A DNA stretch of 64,000 nt from Anaerosacchariphilus polymeriproducens (GTDB taxonomy: Bacteria; Bacillota; Clostridia; Lachnospirales; Lachnospiraceae), in contig NZ_QRCT01000049.1 in NCBI RefSeq assembly GCF_003363435.1, positions 124,001 through 188,000 of the forward strand, in the 5' to 3' direction. Below, in pieces: positions 52,134 through 62,589 of the stretch (position 1 is the stretch's first letter; every line of letters starts with the position of its first letter). Position numbers and translations under genes: made by a program. The notes beneath the pieces were generated by a model that was not told where the DNA came from, did not search any database, and was given only the letters and a program-made list of their open reading frames with translations.

Positions 52134-53285
52134 TTAATGTCTCGTATATTTTCGAAGTCTTGGAAGTATTTCTTTTAAGGACTGTATACAATAATCGATT
52201 TCCTCAAAAGTTGTATCAAATGAAAAACTAAACCTTATTGTTGCATCTAATAATTCTTTTTTTACATTTATTCCTTTTAAAGTTGAACTAATCGCCGGTT
52301 TATTCGATGCACAGGCCGAACCTGCTGAAACATAAATATTTTTCTCTTCCAATGCATGTAATAAAACTTCACTTCTTACGCCTTCAAAACTTACACTCAC
52401 AATATGTGGCGCACCGGCTTCTTCAGCTCCATTTATTACGATTCCTTCTATTTCTTTTATTTGTTTTATAAAACTTTGTTTTATCTCATATATTTTTTTC
52501 TGCTTTTCTTCAAAATCAGTATAAACCTCTTTTATTGCAACTCCTAACCCTGCAATACCGGGTACATTCTCCGTACCTGAACGTATCCCTTTTTGTTGTT
52601 CTCCTCCAAAATTTATCGGTCTTATCTTCACTTTTGCATGAACATAAAGTACTCCAATCCCTTTTGGACCGTGAATTTTATGACCACTTATAGATAATAG
52701 ATCTATTTTTAATTTGGTAGGTAATATTCTGAATTTACCAAAACTTTGAATCGCATCTACATGAATCAAGGTCTTAGAATTGTTTTCCTTAACAATTTTA
52801 GCAGCTTGTTCAATCGGCTGCAAAGACCCAATTTCATTATTTACATGCATTATGGATACAAGAATCGTATCTTTTCTCAATGCATCTTTCAAATCTTCTA
52901 ATTTTAAGACTCCTTTTTCATCAACCGGAAGATATGTAACCTCAAAACCTTGCTCTTCAAGATACTTCATTGCATTTAGCACGGATGGGTGTTCAATAGA
53001 AGTAGTTATCAAATGTTTTCCACTTCTTTGATTTGCCATAGCTGTGCCTATAATAGCAAGATTATTGGATTCCGTTCCACCAGATGTGAAAAAAATCTCT
53101 TTTTCATTTACTTTAAGATTTTTACTTATTATTTCTCTTGCTTCTCTAATATATTTTTCAGCTTCAAAGCCCTTTGTATGCATTGATGAAGGATTCCCAT
53201 AATCCTGAGTCATTAATTGAACAACTAACTTAGCTACACTTTCATAACATCTTGTTGTTGCCGAATTATCAAAATATACTTCCAT
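52134..53285 (-). CDS. Cysteine desulfurase (NifZ/IscS-type)
   Basis: A 383-residue class V aminotransferase. VYFDNSATTRCYE near the start, the PLP lysine in SISGHKIHGPKG and the catalytic cysteine in SAGSACASNKPAIS are intact. The pair with thiI implies s4U8 formation as in Bacillus nifZ-thiI. I start at ATG 53285 with GTGAGGAAAGTA upstream; the longer frame would run into rsmE. Confidence 0.93.
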   Translation of the reverse strand: MEVYFDNSATTRCYESVAKLVVQLMTQDYGNPSSMHTKGFEAEKYIREAREIISKNLKVNEKEIFFTSGGTESNNLAIIGTAMANQRSGKHLITTSIEHPSVLNAMKYLEEQGFEVTYLPVDEKGVLKLEDLKDALRKDTILVSIMHVNNEIGSLQPIEQAAKIVKENNSKTLIHVDAIQSFGKFRILPTKLKIDLLSISGHKIHGPKGIGVLYVHAKVKIRPINFGGEQQKGIRSGTENVPGIAGLGVAIKEVYTDFEEKQKKIYEIKQSFIKQIKEIEGIVINGAEEAGAPHIVSVSFEGVRSEVLLHALEEKNIYVSAGSACASNKPAISSTLKGINVKKELLDATIRFSFSFDTTFEEIDYCIQSLKEILPRLRKYTRH

Positions 53286-53307
53286 TACTTTCCTCACAAT
53301 CTTAAAT

Positions 53308-54051
53308 CTAATGTTCCAATTCAAACATCATAGCTGCAATAAGAGCTAATCCAGCTGTTTCCGTTCGTAAAATTCGTTTTCCTAATGAAATTGGCATAAA
53401 ATCTTGAGCAACCGCTAATTCAACTTCAGTATCTTCAAAACCGCCTTCCGGACCAATGAAGATGCCAATTTTAGTTTCTGGTTTTAATTGATTTAAAATT
53501 CTCTTAGTCTCGTCCATTCCTTTTGTATTCTCATAAGGTATCAATTTTACATCAAAATCCTCTGCATATTCTATTGCTTCTTTCATTGTCATTACTTTTT
53601 TAATTGAAGGGATTCTTCTCCTTTTAGATTGTTTTGCAGCGCTCTCGGCAATCATCTGCCAACGTTTTAATTTATTTTCTTCTTTCTTATGATCTAATTT
53701 CATAACAGAACGTTTTGTAGCAACTGGAATGATCTCAAATACACCTAATTCTACAGTTTTTTGAATAATCAATTCCATCTTGTCCCCTTTAGGCAGTCCC
53801 TGGAACAAATAAATTTTAGACGGCAGTTCTGTTCCATCTTCATCTATCTCTATAATCCTTGTCCGTATATAATCTTCTTGTAGTTGCTCCAACTCGCAAA
53901 TATAGTCTCTGCTTGTATCTTCACGCAGACTAATTCGAATCAACATACCTGGTTTCATACGGAGTACATTTTTTATATGATTCACATCTATTCCTTGAAT
54001 TATTATGTTCTCTTTCTCTAACTGATTCTTATCAACAAAAAAATGATACAT
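53308..54051 (-). CDS. rsmE: 16S rRNA m3U1498 methyltransferase RsmE
   Basis: A 247-residue SPOUT methyltransferase with an N-terminal PUA-like domain and the C-terminal knot motifs IGPEGGFEDTEVELA and SLGKRILRTETAGLALIA. It methylates U1498 of 16S rRNA. Follows prmA as in Bacillus. Confidence 0.94.
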   Translation of the reverse strand: MYHFFVDKNQLEKENIIIQGIDVNHIKNVLRMKPGMLIRISLREDTSRDYICELEQLQEDYIRTRIIEIDEDGTELPSKIYLFQGLPKGDKMELIIQKTVELGVFEIIPVATKRSVMKLDHKKEENKLKRWQMIAESAAKQSKRRRIPSIKKVMTMKEAIEYAEDFDVKLIPYENTKGMDETKRILNQLKPETKIGIFIGPEGGFEDTEVELAVAQDFMPISLGKRILRTETAGLALIAAMMFELEH

Positions 54052-54072
54052 ACGCTTTCTTCCTTTATATCA

Positions 54073-55023
54073 CTACTTTTTTTGGGCAGCTATGGATACC
54101 CAATCACCTTGTTTTAAAACTTCTATCACTTCTAAGCCAGCTTGTTGTATTGCATTCACAACATCGTTTTCTTTCGACTTAATAATACCAGAGGTAATAT
54201 AAATCCCATTTTTCTTTAAATATCGCGGAACTATAGGGGTCAAAGGAATAATAATATCGGCTAGAATGTTTGCGACAACGACATCAAATTCTTCAAATCC
54301 TATTTTCTTCTGCAAATTTTCATCTTTTATCAAGTCTCCGCATAGTATTGAATATTTTGAACTCTCAATATCATTCACTTTCATATTTTCCTGAGAAGCT
54401 AACACAGCATTCTCATCGATATCTATTCCAACTGCAAAATCAGCTCCTAATTTCAAACTTATTATTGATAAAATTCCACTTCCGCATCCCACATCTAATA
54501 ATCTGGTTTGTTCATTCATATACTTTCTTAATTGTTCAATACACAACTGGGTAGTCTCATGTTTTCCGGTACCAAATGCTGTACCAGGATCAATTTCTAT
54601 CAGTAATTTATTTTCAGGGTTTTCTATATTTTCCCATGTAGGTTTAATTATTATATTATCTATCTCAAAAGGTTTGAAAAATTCTTTCCAATTATTAATC
54701 CAATCAGAATCTTCCGTCTGACTTAATTGAATACTTCCTTCTCCGATTTCTATAAACTCTTTAAGTCTTTCAATTCCATTAGAAATATGATTCAATAACA
54801 AAGCTGAATCTTGTCCTTCTTCTAAATAAAAGCTCACATATCCAACTCCTTCGTCTGGAGGAAGCTCCGGCAGAATATCAATATACATTTTCTCTTTATC
54901 TTCCTGTGAAATAGGCACATTATCTTCGATTTCAATACTGTTAATTCCTAACTCCATTAACATTCCACAAACAGAATCTTCGGCTTGAGTCGTCGTTTTA
55001 ATTGTATATTTATCCCACTTCAT
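54073..55023 (-). CDS. prmA: Ribosomal protein L11 methyltransferase PrmA
   Basis: A 316-residue SAM-dependent methyltransferase. The LLDVGCGSGILSIISLKLG motif (about 175-193) and NILADIIIPL active-site region are conserved. It trimethylates L11. AAAAGGTGTTAAA precedes the ATG, and a promoter candidate lies upstream (55066-55094). Confidence 0.95.
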   Translation of the reverse strand: MKWDKYTIKTTTQAEDSVCGMLMELGINSIEIEDNVPISQEDKEKMYIDILPELPPDEGVGYVSFYLEEGQDSALLLNHISNGIERLKEFIEIGEGSIQLSQTEDSDWINNWKEFFKPFEIDNIIIKPTWENIENPENKLLIEIDPGTAFGTGKHETTQLCIEQLRKYMNEQTRLLDVGCGSGILSIISLKLGADFAVGIDIDENAVLASQENMKVNDIESSKYSILCGDLIKDENLQKKIGFEEFDVVVANILADIIIPLTPIVPRYLKKNGIYITSGIIKSKENDVVNAIQQAGLEVIEVLKQGDWVSIAAQKK

Positions 55024-55065
55024 TTTAACACCTTTTCTTCTTTATTTACTCTAATTGACTTAAAT

Positions 55066-55094
55066 ACCATATCATAAAAATATGAGGGTTACAA
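55066..55094 (-). promoter_or_regulatory. Promoter of prmA-rsmE-nifZ-thiI
   Basis: Minus strand: -35 TTGTAA (55089-55094), 17-base spacer, -10 TATGGT (55066-55071). Predicted start near 55059, about 36 bases before prmA. Confidence 0.55.
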
Positions 55095-55154
55095 GAAATT
55101 TTTCTTCTTTTATAGGATTTTTAACACCATAGCTCTTATCGTATAATACATGAA

Positions 55155-55184
55155 AAGGATGCAATTCTTACGAATCACATCCTT
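55155..55184 (-). terminator. Terminator-like hairpin after the J-domain gene
   Basis: A 13-pair stem (55155-55167 with 55172-55184) whose pairing needs G-U on the minus strand only, capped by a GTAA (GNRA) tetraloop, followed by TTCATGTATTATAC. The weak U-tract lowers certainty. It is about 45 bases past the stop. Confidence 0.55.
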
Positions 55185-55228
55185 AATTTTAATTAATAAT
55201 AAATTTCTTAAAACTTTCTCTTCATTGT

Positions 55229-55729
55229 CTATACACCATACGCTTGTCTTAAAGAATCATATTCTCTGTTAATTAATTGAATTGTATCTGTGTCACCATT
55301 TACATTATCCGGATGAAAAATTTTCATTAATTCCTTATAACGCTTTTTCAATGATATACTACTATTTACACCTTTAAAGAATATTCCAGCATCAATATCT
55401 GATTTTTGCTCAAAAGCAATCACCTCTTTATAAAATGCTTTCTCTCTTTCTAATTTCTGCTTTTCATTCGCAACTTCTCGAAGTTCATTTTCTAATATTT
55501 TCCATTTCGTTTCAAATAAACGTTTTTCTCTTTCTAATTGCGATTCATTTAAGGCTTTCTGTCTTTCATATTCTCTCTTAAAATTATTCAGTTCTCTTTT
55601 CTCTCTATCAACCTTAACTTTTTCATCTTCTAGCAGTTGCTTCTCATGCTCAATTCTAACAGTTTCTTTAAAAAACCATTGTTTTATTTTCGTCTGTTGT
55701 TCATCTATTGCATAATTTGAATGGCCCAT
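55229..55729 (-). CDS. Coiled-coil protein with C-terminal J-like domain
   Basis: A 166-residue protein. Residues about 15-105 are a highly charged coiled coil (Lys/Glu/Arg/Gln-rich). The last 50 residues form a J-domain-like module with the HPD tripeptide (LMKIFHPDNVNGD) and the terminal helix INREYDSLRQAYG. J-domains stimulate Hsp70, here presumably DnaK, whose gene lies 1.5 kb away. The ATG at 55729 has GGGAGG ten bases upstream; an in-frame 20-residue extension is less supported. It has its own promoter and does not seem part of the heat-shock transcript. Confidence 0.82.
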   Translation of the reverse strand: MGHSNYAIDEQQTKIKQWFFKETVRIEHEKQLLEDEKVKVDREKRELNNFKREYERQKALNESQLEREKRLFETKWKILENELREVANEKQKLEREKAFYKEVIAFEQKSDIDAGIFFKGVNSSISLKKRYKELMKIFHPDNVNGDTDTIQLINREYDSLRQAYGV

Positions 55730-55810
55730 ACTATTTCTCCCTCCCATAGAAAACCAATAAACTGCTACCATATTATAACATTTCGACAATATATGGTACC
55801 TTTTCCAAAA

Positions 55811-55839
55811 ATTATACTATATCTAGGGATTAAAATCAA
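55811..55839 (-). promoter_or_regulatory. Promoter of the J-domain-like gene
   Basis: Minus strand: -35 TTGATT (55834-55839), 17-base spacer, perfect -10 TATAAT (55811-55816). Leader about 75 bases, including a hairpin TACCATAT/ATATGGTA (55766-55773 with 55791-55798). Confidence 0.7.
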
Positions 55840-55860
55840 TATTTCTTGGACCAAATTTTT

Positions 55861-57030
55861 TTAAATTTCTTCAAAGGATTCTTTTATTTTATCCATAAAA
55901 CCTTTTTTCTTTGTTTTTCCTTTTGTTGCTTCACCTTCTTGGGTCAAACTTGAACCAGTTTCTGCATCAAACTGCCTTAATGCTTCTTTAGCAGTCTCAT
56001 TCAGCCTTGTTGGAACTTGAACAACTAAAGTTACATAGTGGTCACCTCGGATATTTTTATTTCTTAGTGAAGGAACACCCTTTCCTTTCAGGCGGATTTT
56101 AGTATCTGTCTGAGTACCTGGTTTTACTTCATACAAAACTTCTCCATCTACTGTTTTGATCTTTACTTCTCCACCTAAAGCTGCTTGCGCAAATGAAATT
56201 GGCGCAGTCGAAAAAATATTCATATCCTGACGTTGGAAAATAGGATGTCTGGAAACGATCACTTCAACCAATAAATCTCCTCTTGGACCACCATTAACAC
56301 CCGGTTCACCTTTATCCCTGATACGAACACTCTGGCCATTTTCAATACCTGCCGGAATTGTAACTTGTATTTTTTTCTTATTCGCTATATACCCGGTTCC
56401 ATAACAAGCAGAACATTTATCCCTTATAATTTTTCCTGTACCATTACATTCAGGACAAGTCTGAACATTTTGAACCATACCAAAAATAGACTGCTGCGTA
56501 TACATGACCTTTCCCTTACCACCACACTTTGAACATGTCTCCGGTGTAGTTCCGGGTTTGGCTCCAGTCCCATGACAAGTAGCACATTCATCTTTTAAGG
56601 TCAATTCAATTTCTTTTTGGCAGCCGAATACCGCTTCTTCAAAAGTAATTCTGATTCCGGTTCTTAAATTAGCACCTTTCATCGGACCATTATTTGCTCT
56701 TCTTCTTGAACCCCCACCAAATAAATCTCCGAAAATATCTCCAAATATGTCTCCCATATCCATTCCACTAAAATCAAATCCACCTGCACCAGGACCACCA
56801 CCTTCAAAAGCAGCATGACCAAATTGATCATATTGACTTTTCTTTTCAGGATCACTTAGTACAGCATAAGCTTCTGAAGCTTCTTTAAATTTTATTTCCG
56901 CTTCTTGATTTCCCGGGTTCATATCCGGATGATACTTTTTGGCCAATTGCCTATATGCTTTCTTTATCGTTGCGTCATCCGCACCTCTGTCGACGCCCAG
57001 GACTTCGTAATAATCTCTTTTTTCTGCCAT
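55861..57030 (-). CDS. dnaJ: Chaperone DnaJ (Hsp40)
   Basis: A 389-residue type I Hsp40. J domain with HPD at 34-36, Gly/Phe-rich linker (about 75-110), four CxxCxGxG zinc repeats ([32 protein letters not shown]) and the substrate domains. It delivers clients to DnaK. The 201-base gap from dnaK contains a strong hairpin. Confidence 0.97.
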   Translation of the reverse strand: MAEKRDYYEVLGVDRGADDATIKKAYRQLAKKYHPDMNPGNQEAEIKFKEASEAYAVLSDPEKKSQYDQFGHAAFEGGGPGAGGFDFSGMDMGDIFGDIFGDLFGGGSRRRANNGPMKGANLRTGIRITFEEAVFGCQKEIELTLKDECATCHGTGAKPGTTPETCSKCGGKGKVMYTQQSIFGMVQNVQTCPECNGTGKIIRDKCSACYGTGYIANKKKIQVTIPAGIENGQSVRIRDKGEPGVNGGPRGDLLVEVIVSRHPIFQRQDMNIFSTAPISFAQAALGGEVKIKTVDGEVLYEVKPGTQTDTKIRLKGKGVPSLRNKNIRGDHYVTLVVQVPTRLNETAKEALRQFDAETGSSLTQEGEATKGKTKKKGFMDKIKESFEEI

Positions 57031-57159
57031 AACTATCCTTCCATTCTTGCTTACTGATTTAGTTACAGTTACTCTATTTCATTGCTTCTGCCCGAATAAA
57101 GTTCCTCTATACAAGCAGAGGCATTATTCTCAAATTATACTGTATCATAAAATACTCAT

Positions 57160-57189
57160 AGAGAGAGATTCGTTTTAGAATCCCCCTCT
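57160..57189 (-). other. Hairpin between dnaK and dnaJ
   Basis: On the minus strand RNA, 12 pairs including two G-U wobbles (57160-57171 with 57178-57189) form around a six-base loop. No U-tract follows, so it looks like a processing or stability element rather than a terminator. A TATAAT (57134-57139) follows, but its -35 is poor. Confidence 0.5.
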
Positions 57190-57231
57190 TAAGTATTAGC
57201 ACTATTACACTTAATTCTTATCTATATTTCT

Positions 57232-59103
<1,872 letters not shown>

Positions 59104-59141
59104 CTAATTTCTAAAATTTATAATCTTTGTTTCAGTTTCAT

Positions 59142-59816
59142 CTAATTTGCAACTTTAACCATGCTATGTCTAACTACATTATCCCTATATGTGTATCCTT
59201 TTTGAAATTCTTCAACTACAATATTTTCTCCAACCTCTTCATCTTCTATGTGCATAACTGCATTATGATAATTGGGGTTAAATTCAACACCAACAGATTC
59301 AATCGGTTTTACATCAAGTTCCTCTAATGTTGTTATCAATTGTTTATATATCATATCAATTCCTTCGAAAAAAGAATTTTCTTTTTCTTCTTCCGGAACT
59401 GCTGATAAGCCTCTTTCAAAATTGTCGACTATTGGTAATATTTTCTCTACCACATTTCTGGCACCAATTTCATACATTTGAGCTTTTTCTTTTTCAGTAC
59501 GTTTTCTAAAATTATCAAACTCAGCCATTTGACGCTTAAGACGATCCGTTAATTCTTCTATTTGCTCATCTTTTTTATTTTTCTTTTCTTTCTTTTTAAA
59601 AATACTTTTTTTCTCTTCTACAACTTCTTCTGACGCATTTTCTTCCGAAGGTTCTTCATCAATTGTTTCTTCCTGAGAAGCATCTTGAACATTATCTTCT
59701 TTCAGATCTACTGTTTCTTCTGTATCTCCCTCTTGATCATTCTTTAATTCATCAGCTACAACTTCATTGATTACATCCTCAAGGGTTTCCCTTTTTTGTT
59801 CTTCCACTTGCTTCAC
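59142..59816 (-). CDS. grpE: Nucleotide exchange factor GrpE
   Basis: A 224-residue protein. The N-terminal 75 residues are very acidic and low-complexity. A coiled coil (about 82-130, with AEFDNFRKRTEKEK) leads to the beta head (VKPIESVGVEFNPNYHNAV). It releases ADP from DnaK. The start is GTG at 59816; a second GTG three codons later has AAGG at better distance and is also possible. Confidence 0.95.
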   Translation of the reverse strand: MKQVEEQKRETLEDVINEVVADELKNDQEGDTEETVDLKEDNVQDASQEETIDEEPSEENASEEVVEEKKSIFKKKEKKNKKDEQIEELTDRLKRQMAEFDNFRKRTEKEKAQMYEIGARNVVEKILPIVDNFERGLSAVPEEEKENSFFEGIDMIYKQLITTLEELDVKPIESVGVEFNPNYHNAVMHIEDEEVGENIVVEEFQKGYTYRDNVVRHSMVKVAN

Positions 59817-59833
59817 CTTTCTTTCCTTCCAAC

Positions 59834-60865
59834 TTATTCTTTCTTAAATATTTCATCTAATTGATTCTTTAATGTTTTTAAATTATTCATTACATTTTCA
59901 TAATCCATACGTTTGGGGCCTATGATTCCTATCGTACCTTTCATTCCTTCTCCCAGTTCATAAGTAGCGGTAACTACACTACAATCTTTCATCGTCTGCA
60001 CTGGTGTTTCACTACCTATATATACTTGAATACCTGTATTTTCTTCTTCAGAAAAGGTATCAGAGACCAAATCAATTAACTGCTGTTTTTCTTCAAACGC
60101 TGATATCAATTCACTCGCCTTTGCAGAGTCACTCAATTCCGGATATTTAAAAATATTTGTAGCACCACTTGTATATATTTCTAATTCAGAATCTTCCTGT
60201 ACCGCCTCAACAACCGCATCTAACACTTCATTGATTACATTACAATGAATACCTGCCTGTTCTTTTATATTAGCAATTAGACCTAAATTAATCTGTTCTA
60301 ATGTCAAACCATTCAAATTTGTATTAAGTAAGATATTTAATTTTAAAATCGTTTCTGTATCCAACTCATTCTTAATCTGTATGATCCGATTTCTTACTAT
60401 GTTTCCTTCTAATACAATAACTGCAAGAACCTGTCTGGAATCAACCGGAGAAAGCTGAGTGAACTTTATCTTACCTTGATTACCACGTGGAGATGAGACC
60501 AAAGTAGTATAATTCGTATTATTTGCTAAAACTTTTGCTACTTGTTTCAACACCCTCTCCATCTTATCTGCCTTTTCAATCATCAATTCTTTCATTTCTG
60601 TGACTTCTTTTTCTTTTTCCTTCATCAGATCATCTACATACAAACGGTATCCCTGATCAGAAGGAATTCTCCCTGCAGAAGTATGTGGCTGAACAATATA
60701 CCCTAAGTCTTCTAAATCTGACATCTCATTTCGAATGGTAGCTGAGCTCAAATTTAAATCTGTATATTTAGAAATAGTTCTCGAACCTACCGGTTCTCCT
60801 GTTTCTAAATATGTTTGAATAATCGCTTTCAATATTTTCATTTTTCTATCGTCTAATGACTGCAT
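59834..60865 (-). CDS. hrcA: Heat-inducible repressor HrcA
   Basis: A 343-residue repressor. N-terminal winged helix (ILKAIIQTYLETGEPVGSRTI, ATIRNEMSDLEDLGY), a GAF-like centre and the C-terminal IGIIGPKRMDYENV segment. HrcA binds CIRCE and represses the dnaK operon; GroEL normally supports its folding. A perfect CIRCE lies between promoter and gene, so it regulates its own operon. Confidence 0.97.
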   Translation of the reverse strand: MQSLDDRKMKILKAIIQTYLETGEPVGSRTISKYTDLNLSSATIRNEMSDLEDLGYIVQPHTSAGRIPSDQGYRLYVDDLMKEKEKEVTEMKELMIEKADKMERVLKQVAKVLANNTNYTTLVSSPRGNQGKIKFTQLSPVDSRQVLAVIVLEGNIVRNRIIQIKNELDTETILKLNILLNTNLNGLTLEQINLGLIANIKEQAGIHCNVINEVLDAVVEAVQEDSELEIYTSGATNIFKYPELSDSAKASELISAFEEKQQLIDLVSDTFSEEENTGIQVYIGSETPVQTMKDCSVVTATYELGEGMKGTIGIIGPKRMDYENVMNNLKTLKNQLDEIFKKE

Positions 60866-60909
60866 GGCTACTCACTCCTTCATTCTTTTGAATGTGAGAT
60901 TAATAGTTG

Positions 60910-60936
60910 TTAGCACTCACTCTATTAGAGTGCTAA
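60910..60936. promoter_or_regulatory. CIRCE operator
   Basis: Perfect inverted repeat TTAGCACTC-N9-GAGTGCTAA, the HrcA-binding consensus, within the hrcA leader at about +7 to +33 of the predicted start and 45 bases before the ATG. Confidence 0.97.
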
Positions 60937-60949
60937 TATCTATGTATCT

Positions 60950-60978
60950 AAAATATCACTCCCAATATTCTTTGTCAA
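60950..60978 (-). promoter_or_regulatory. Promoter of hrcA-grpE-dnaK(-dnaJ)
   Basis: Minus strand: consensus -35 TTGACA (60973-60978), 17-base spacer, -10 TATTTT (60950-60955). The start near 60943 lies just before CIRCE. Confidence 0.8.
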
Positions 60979-61085
60979 TAGAATTTTTTAAATTTATACT
61001 TAATTTATATTTTGATACTTTTATTAAATATTTATTTGAAGAATTTTATTTTGCAAAGAAACATATTTAAGATAAATATTAAAAC

Positions 61086-61135
61086 AACGGTAGTATTTTA
61101 AAATATCAAAAGATACTTTACCAAATACTACCGTT
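61086..61135 (-). terminator. Terminator after the lepA-hemW-small gene unit
   Basis: A 13-pair outer stem AACGGTAGTATTT/AAATACTACCGTT with an inner AAGTATC/GATATTT hairpin, followed on the minus strand by GTTTTAATATTT. It ends 26 bases past the stop of the 80-residue gene and isolates the heat-shock operon. Confidence 0.75.
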
Positions 61136-61161
61136 CAGAAAATTTAATATTAACGCTTAGT

Positions 61162-61404
61162 TTATTTTTTTCTTAGGCCCACCAAAAAAGCCGTTAATGA
61201 CATAATTAATAATACGACCGTTATAAAGTATAACCAATTATCATTTCCAATATGCCCTGCAATAAATATACTAGTCGGTCCGCCTTCCGTAGAAATTGGC
61301 AAAGACACACTTATATTTTTATCCAAGCAATATTTTATTATTGATGCAATTATCAAAAAAAAATTTAATAAAATACAAAAAGCAACTACTACTTTTTTCA
61401 TCAT
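61162..61404 (-). CDS. Small membrane protein with GGPTSIFIAG motif
   Basis: An 80-residue protein with two hydrophobic segments (about 4-24 and 56-76). The stretch between them reads STEGGPTSIFIAG, a pattern reminiscent of the GADGPT-AIF motif of sodium-pumping decarboxylase beta subunits. That likeness is short and cannot carry a functional claim. The AGGGAGATATAATA ribosome site and the 12-base gap to hemW suggest co-transcription with hemW and lepA. Otherwise unrecognised. Confidence 0.65.
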   Translation of the reverse strand: MMKKVVVAFCILLNFFLIIASIIKYCLDKNISVSLPISTEGGPTSIFIAGHIGNDNWLYFITVVLLIMSLTAFLVGLRKK

Positions 61405-61416
61405 TATTATATCTCC

Positions 61417-62589
61417 CTATTCAATTATAAATCTGGATAATACATAATTACTTACATCCAGTCCTATTTCGGTTAATTTTATTATTTTCTCCCCTTGTTT
61501 TAAAAGCAATTGAATGAGTCCATCTTTTTGCAATTCTTGAATCACATCTCCGTATATCTCCTCCATAGATCTGTGAAACTTATTATAAAATTTATTCATT
61601 GAAACTCCACAAATCATTCTAAGTCCCAAAAACATAAATTCTTCCATCGATTCCTTTGATGTCAATTCAACCACATCATATGCTTTAAAATCTGTTTCTA
61701 AATAATTTGACAATATAGAAGTATTAGAAAAGCGTGTTCCCTCTATATAAGAAGCAGCCCCCAGTCCCAATCCCAGATAAAATTTATCTGTCCAGTAACC
61801 GATATTATGGCGGCACTCTTTTCCCGGCTTCGAATAATTTGAAATTTCATAGCGCTGAAAACCTGCTTGGCTCAATAATTTCTTTGTTAAATAATACATA
61901 TTTCTTTCTGTCTCTTCACTTGGTAAGATTATGGGTTTTTCTCCTTTTTCTCTTCGCTTACAATCTTCTTGATATTGTATAAAAAAAGGAGTCCCTTCTT
62001 CTATTATTAAACTATACGCAGAAATATGCTCTGGATTCAAATTTATGATCCGTTTTAATGTATGCTTCCATGTTTCCAGCGTCTGTCTTGGCAATGCACT
62101 CATTAAATCAATATTTATATTTCGAAACCCACATGCTCTTGCTAAATCATAGTTCTCTTCAAACTCTTCAAACGTATGAATTCTACCCAGAAGTACAAGT
62201 TCTTCGTTATAAGTAGATTGGAGTCCCAAACTTAATCGGTTAATTCCTGACATTACATATTCGTTCAATTTTTCATAAGTAAGTGTCCCCGGATTTGCTT
62301 CTATTGTAATTTCTGCATCTTTTTCAATTGTAAATTCTTGATACATAACTTTCATTATTTTTTTTATTTCATTTCGTTCCAAAATAGAAGGAGTCCCACC
62401 ACCAAAGAAAATTGAAGTCACTTTATAATCTTTATAAATATATGATTTTTGCCTGATCTCTTTCAACAATGTTTCTACATAAAATATTTTGACGTCTTCT
62501 TGTGCCGGTGCAGATAAAAAGTCACAATACTTACATTTGCTTTTGCAAAACGGAATATGAAGATAAAGTTCTAATTCTTTATTTATCAT
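61417..62589 (-). CDS. hemW: HemW family radical SAM heme chaperone
   Basis: A 390-residue protein with the radical-SAM motif CKSKCKYC (about 16-23), FFGGGTPSI and the GLQSTYNEE region. HemW delivers heme to respiratory proteins and is often mislabelled as coproporphyrinogen III oxidase HemN. It overlaps the lepA stop by 11 bases. The lepA-hemW-(hrcA) order is conserved in Firmicutes. Confidence 0.93.
   Translation of the reverse strand: MINKELELYLHIPFCKSKCKYCDFLSAPAQEDVKIFYVETLLKEIRQKSYIYKDYKVTSIFFGGGTPSILERNEIKKIMKVMYQEFTIEKDAEITIEANPGTLTYEKLNEYVMSGINRLSLGLQSTYNEELVLLGRIHTFEEFEENYDLARACGFRNINIDLMSALPRQTLETWKHTLKRIINLNPEHISAYSLIIEEGTPFFIQYQEDCKRREKGEKPIILPSEETERNMYYLTKKLLSQAGFQRYEISNYSKPGKECRHNIGYWTDKFYLGLGLGAASYIEGTRFSNTSILSNYLETDFKAYDVVELTSKESMEEFMFLGLRMICGVSMNKFYNKFHRSMEEIYGDVIQELQKDGLIQLLLKQGEKIIKLTEIGLDVSNYVLSRFIIE

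Noticed and set aside
57134-57162. Separate dnaJ promoter
   Set aside because: The TATAAT is good but the -35 at 17 bases (TCTATG) matches only two of six positions.
57196-57204. CIRCE half-site TTAGCACTA between dnaK and dnaJ
   Set aside because: The matching right arm GAGTGCTAA is missing at nine bases distance.
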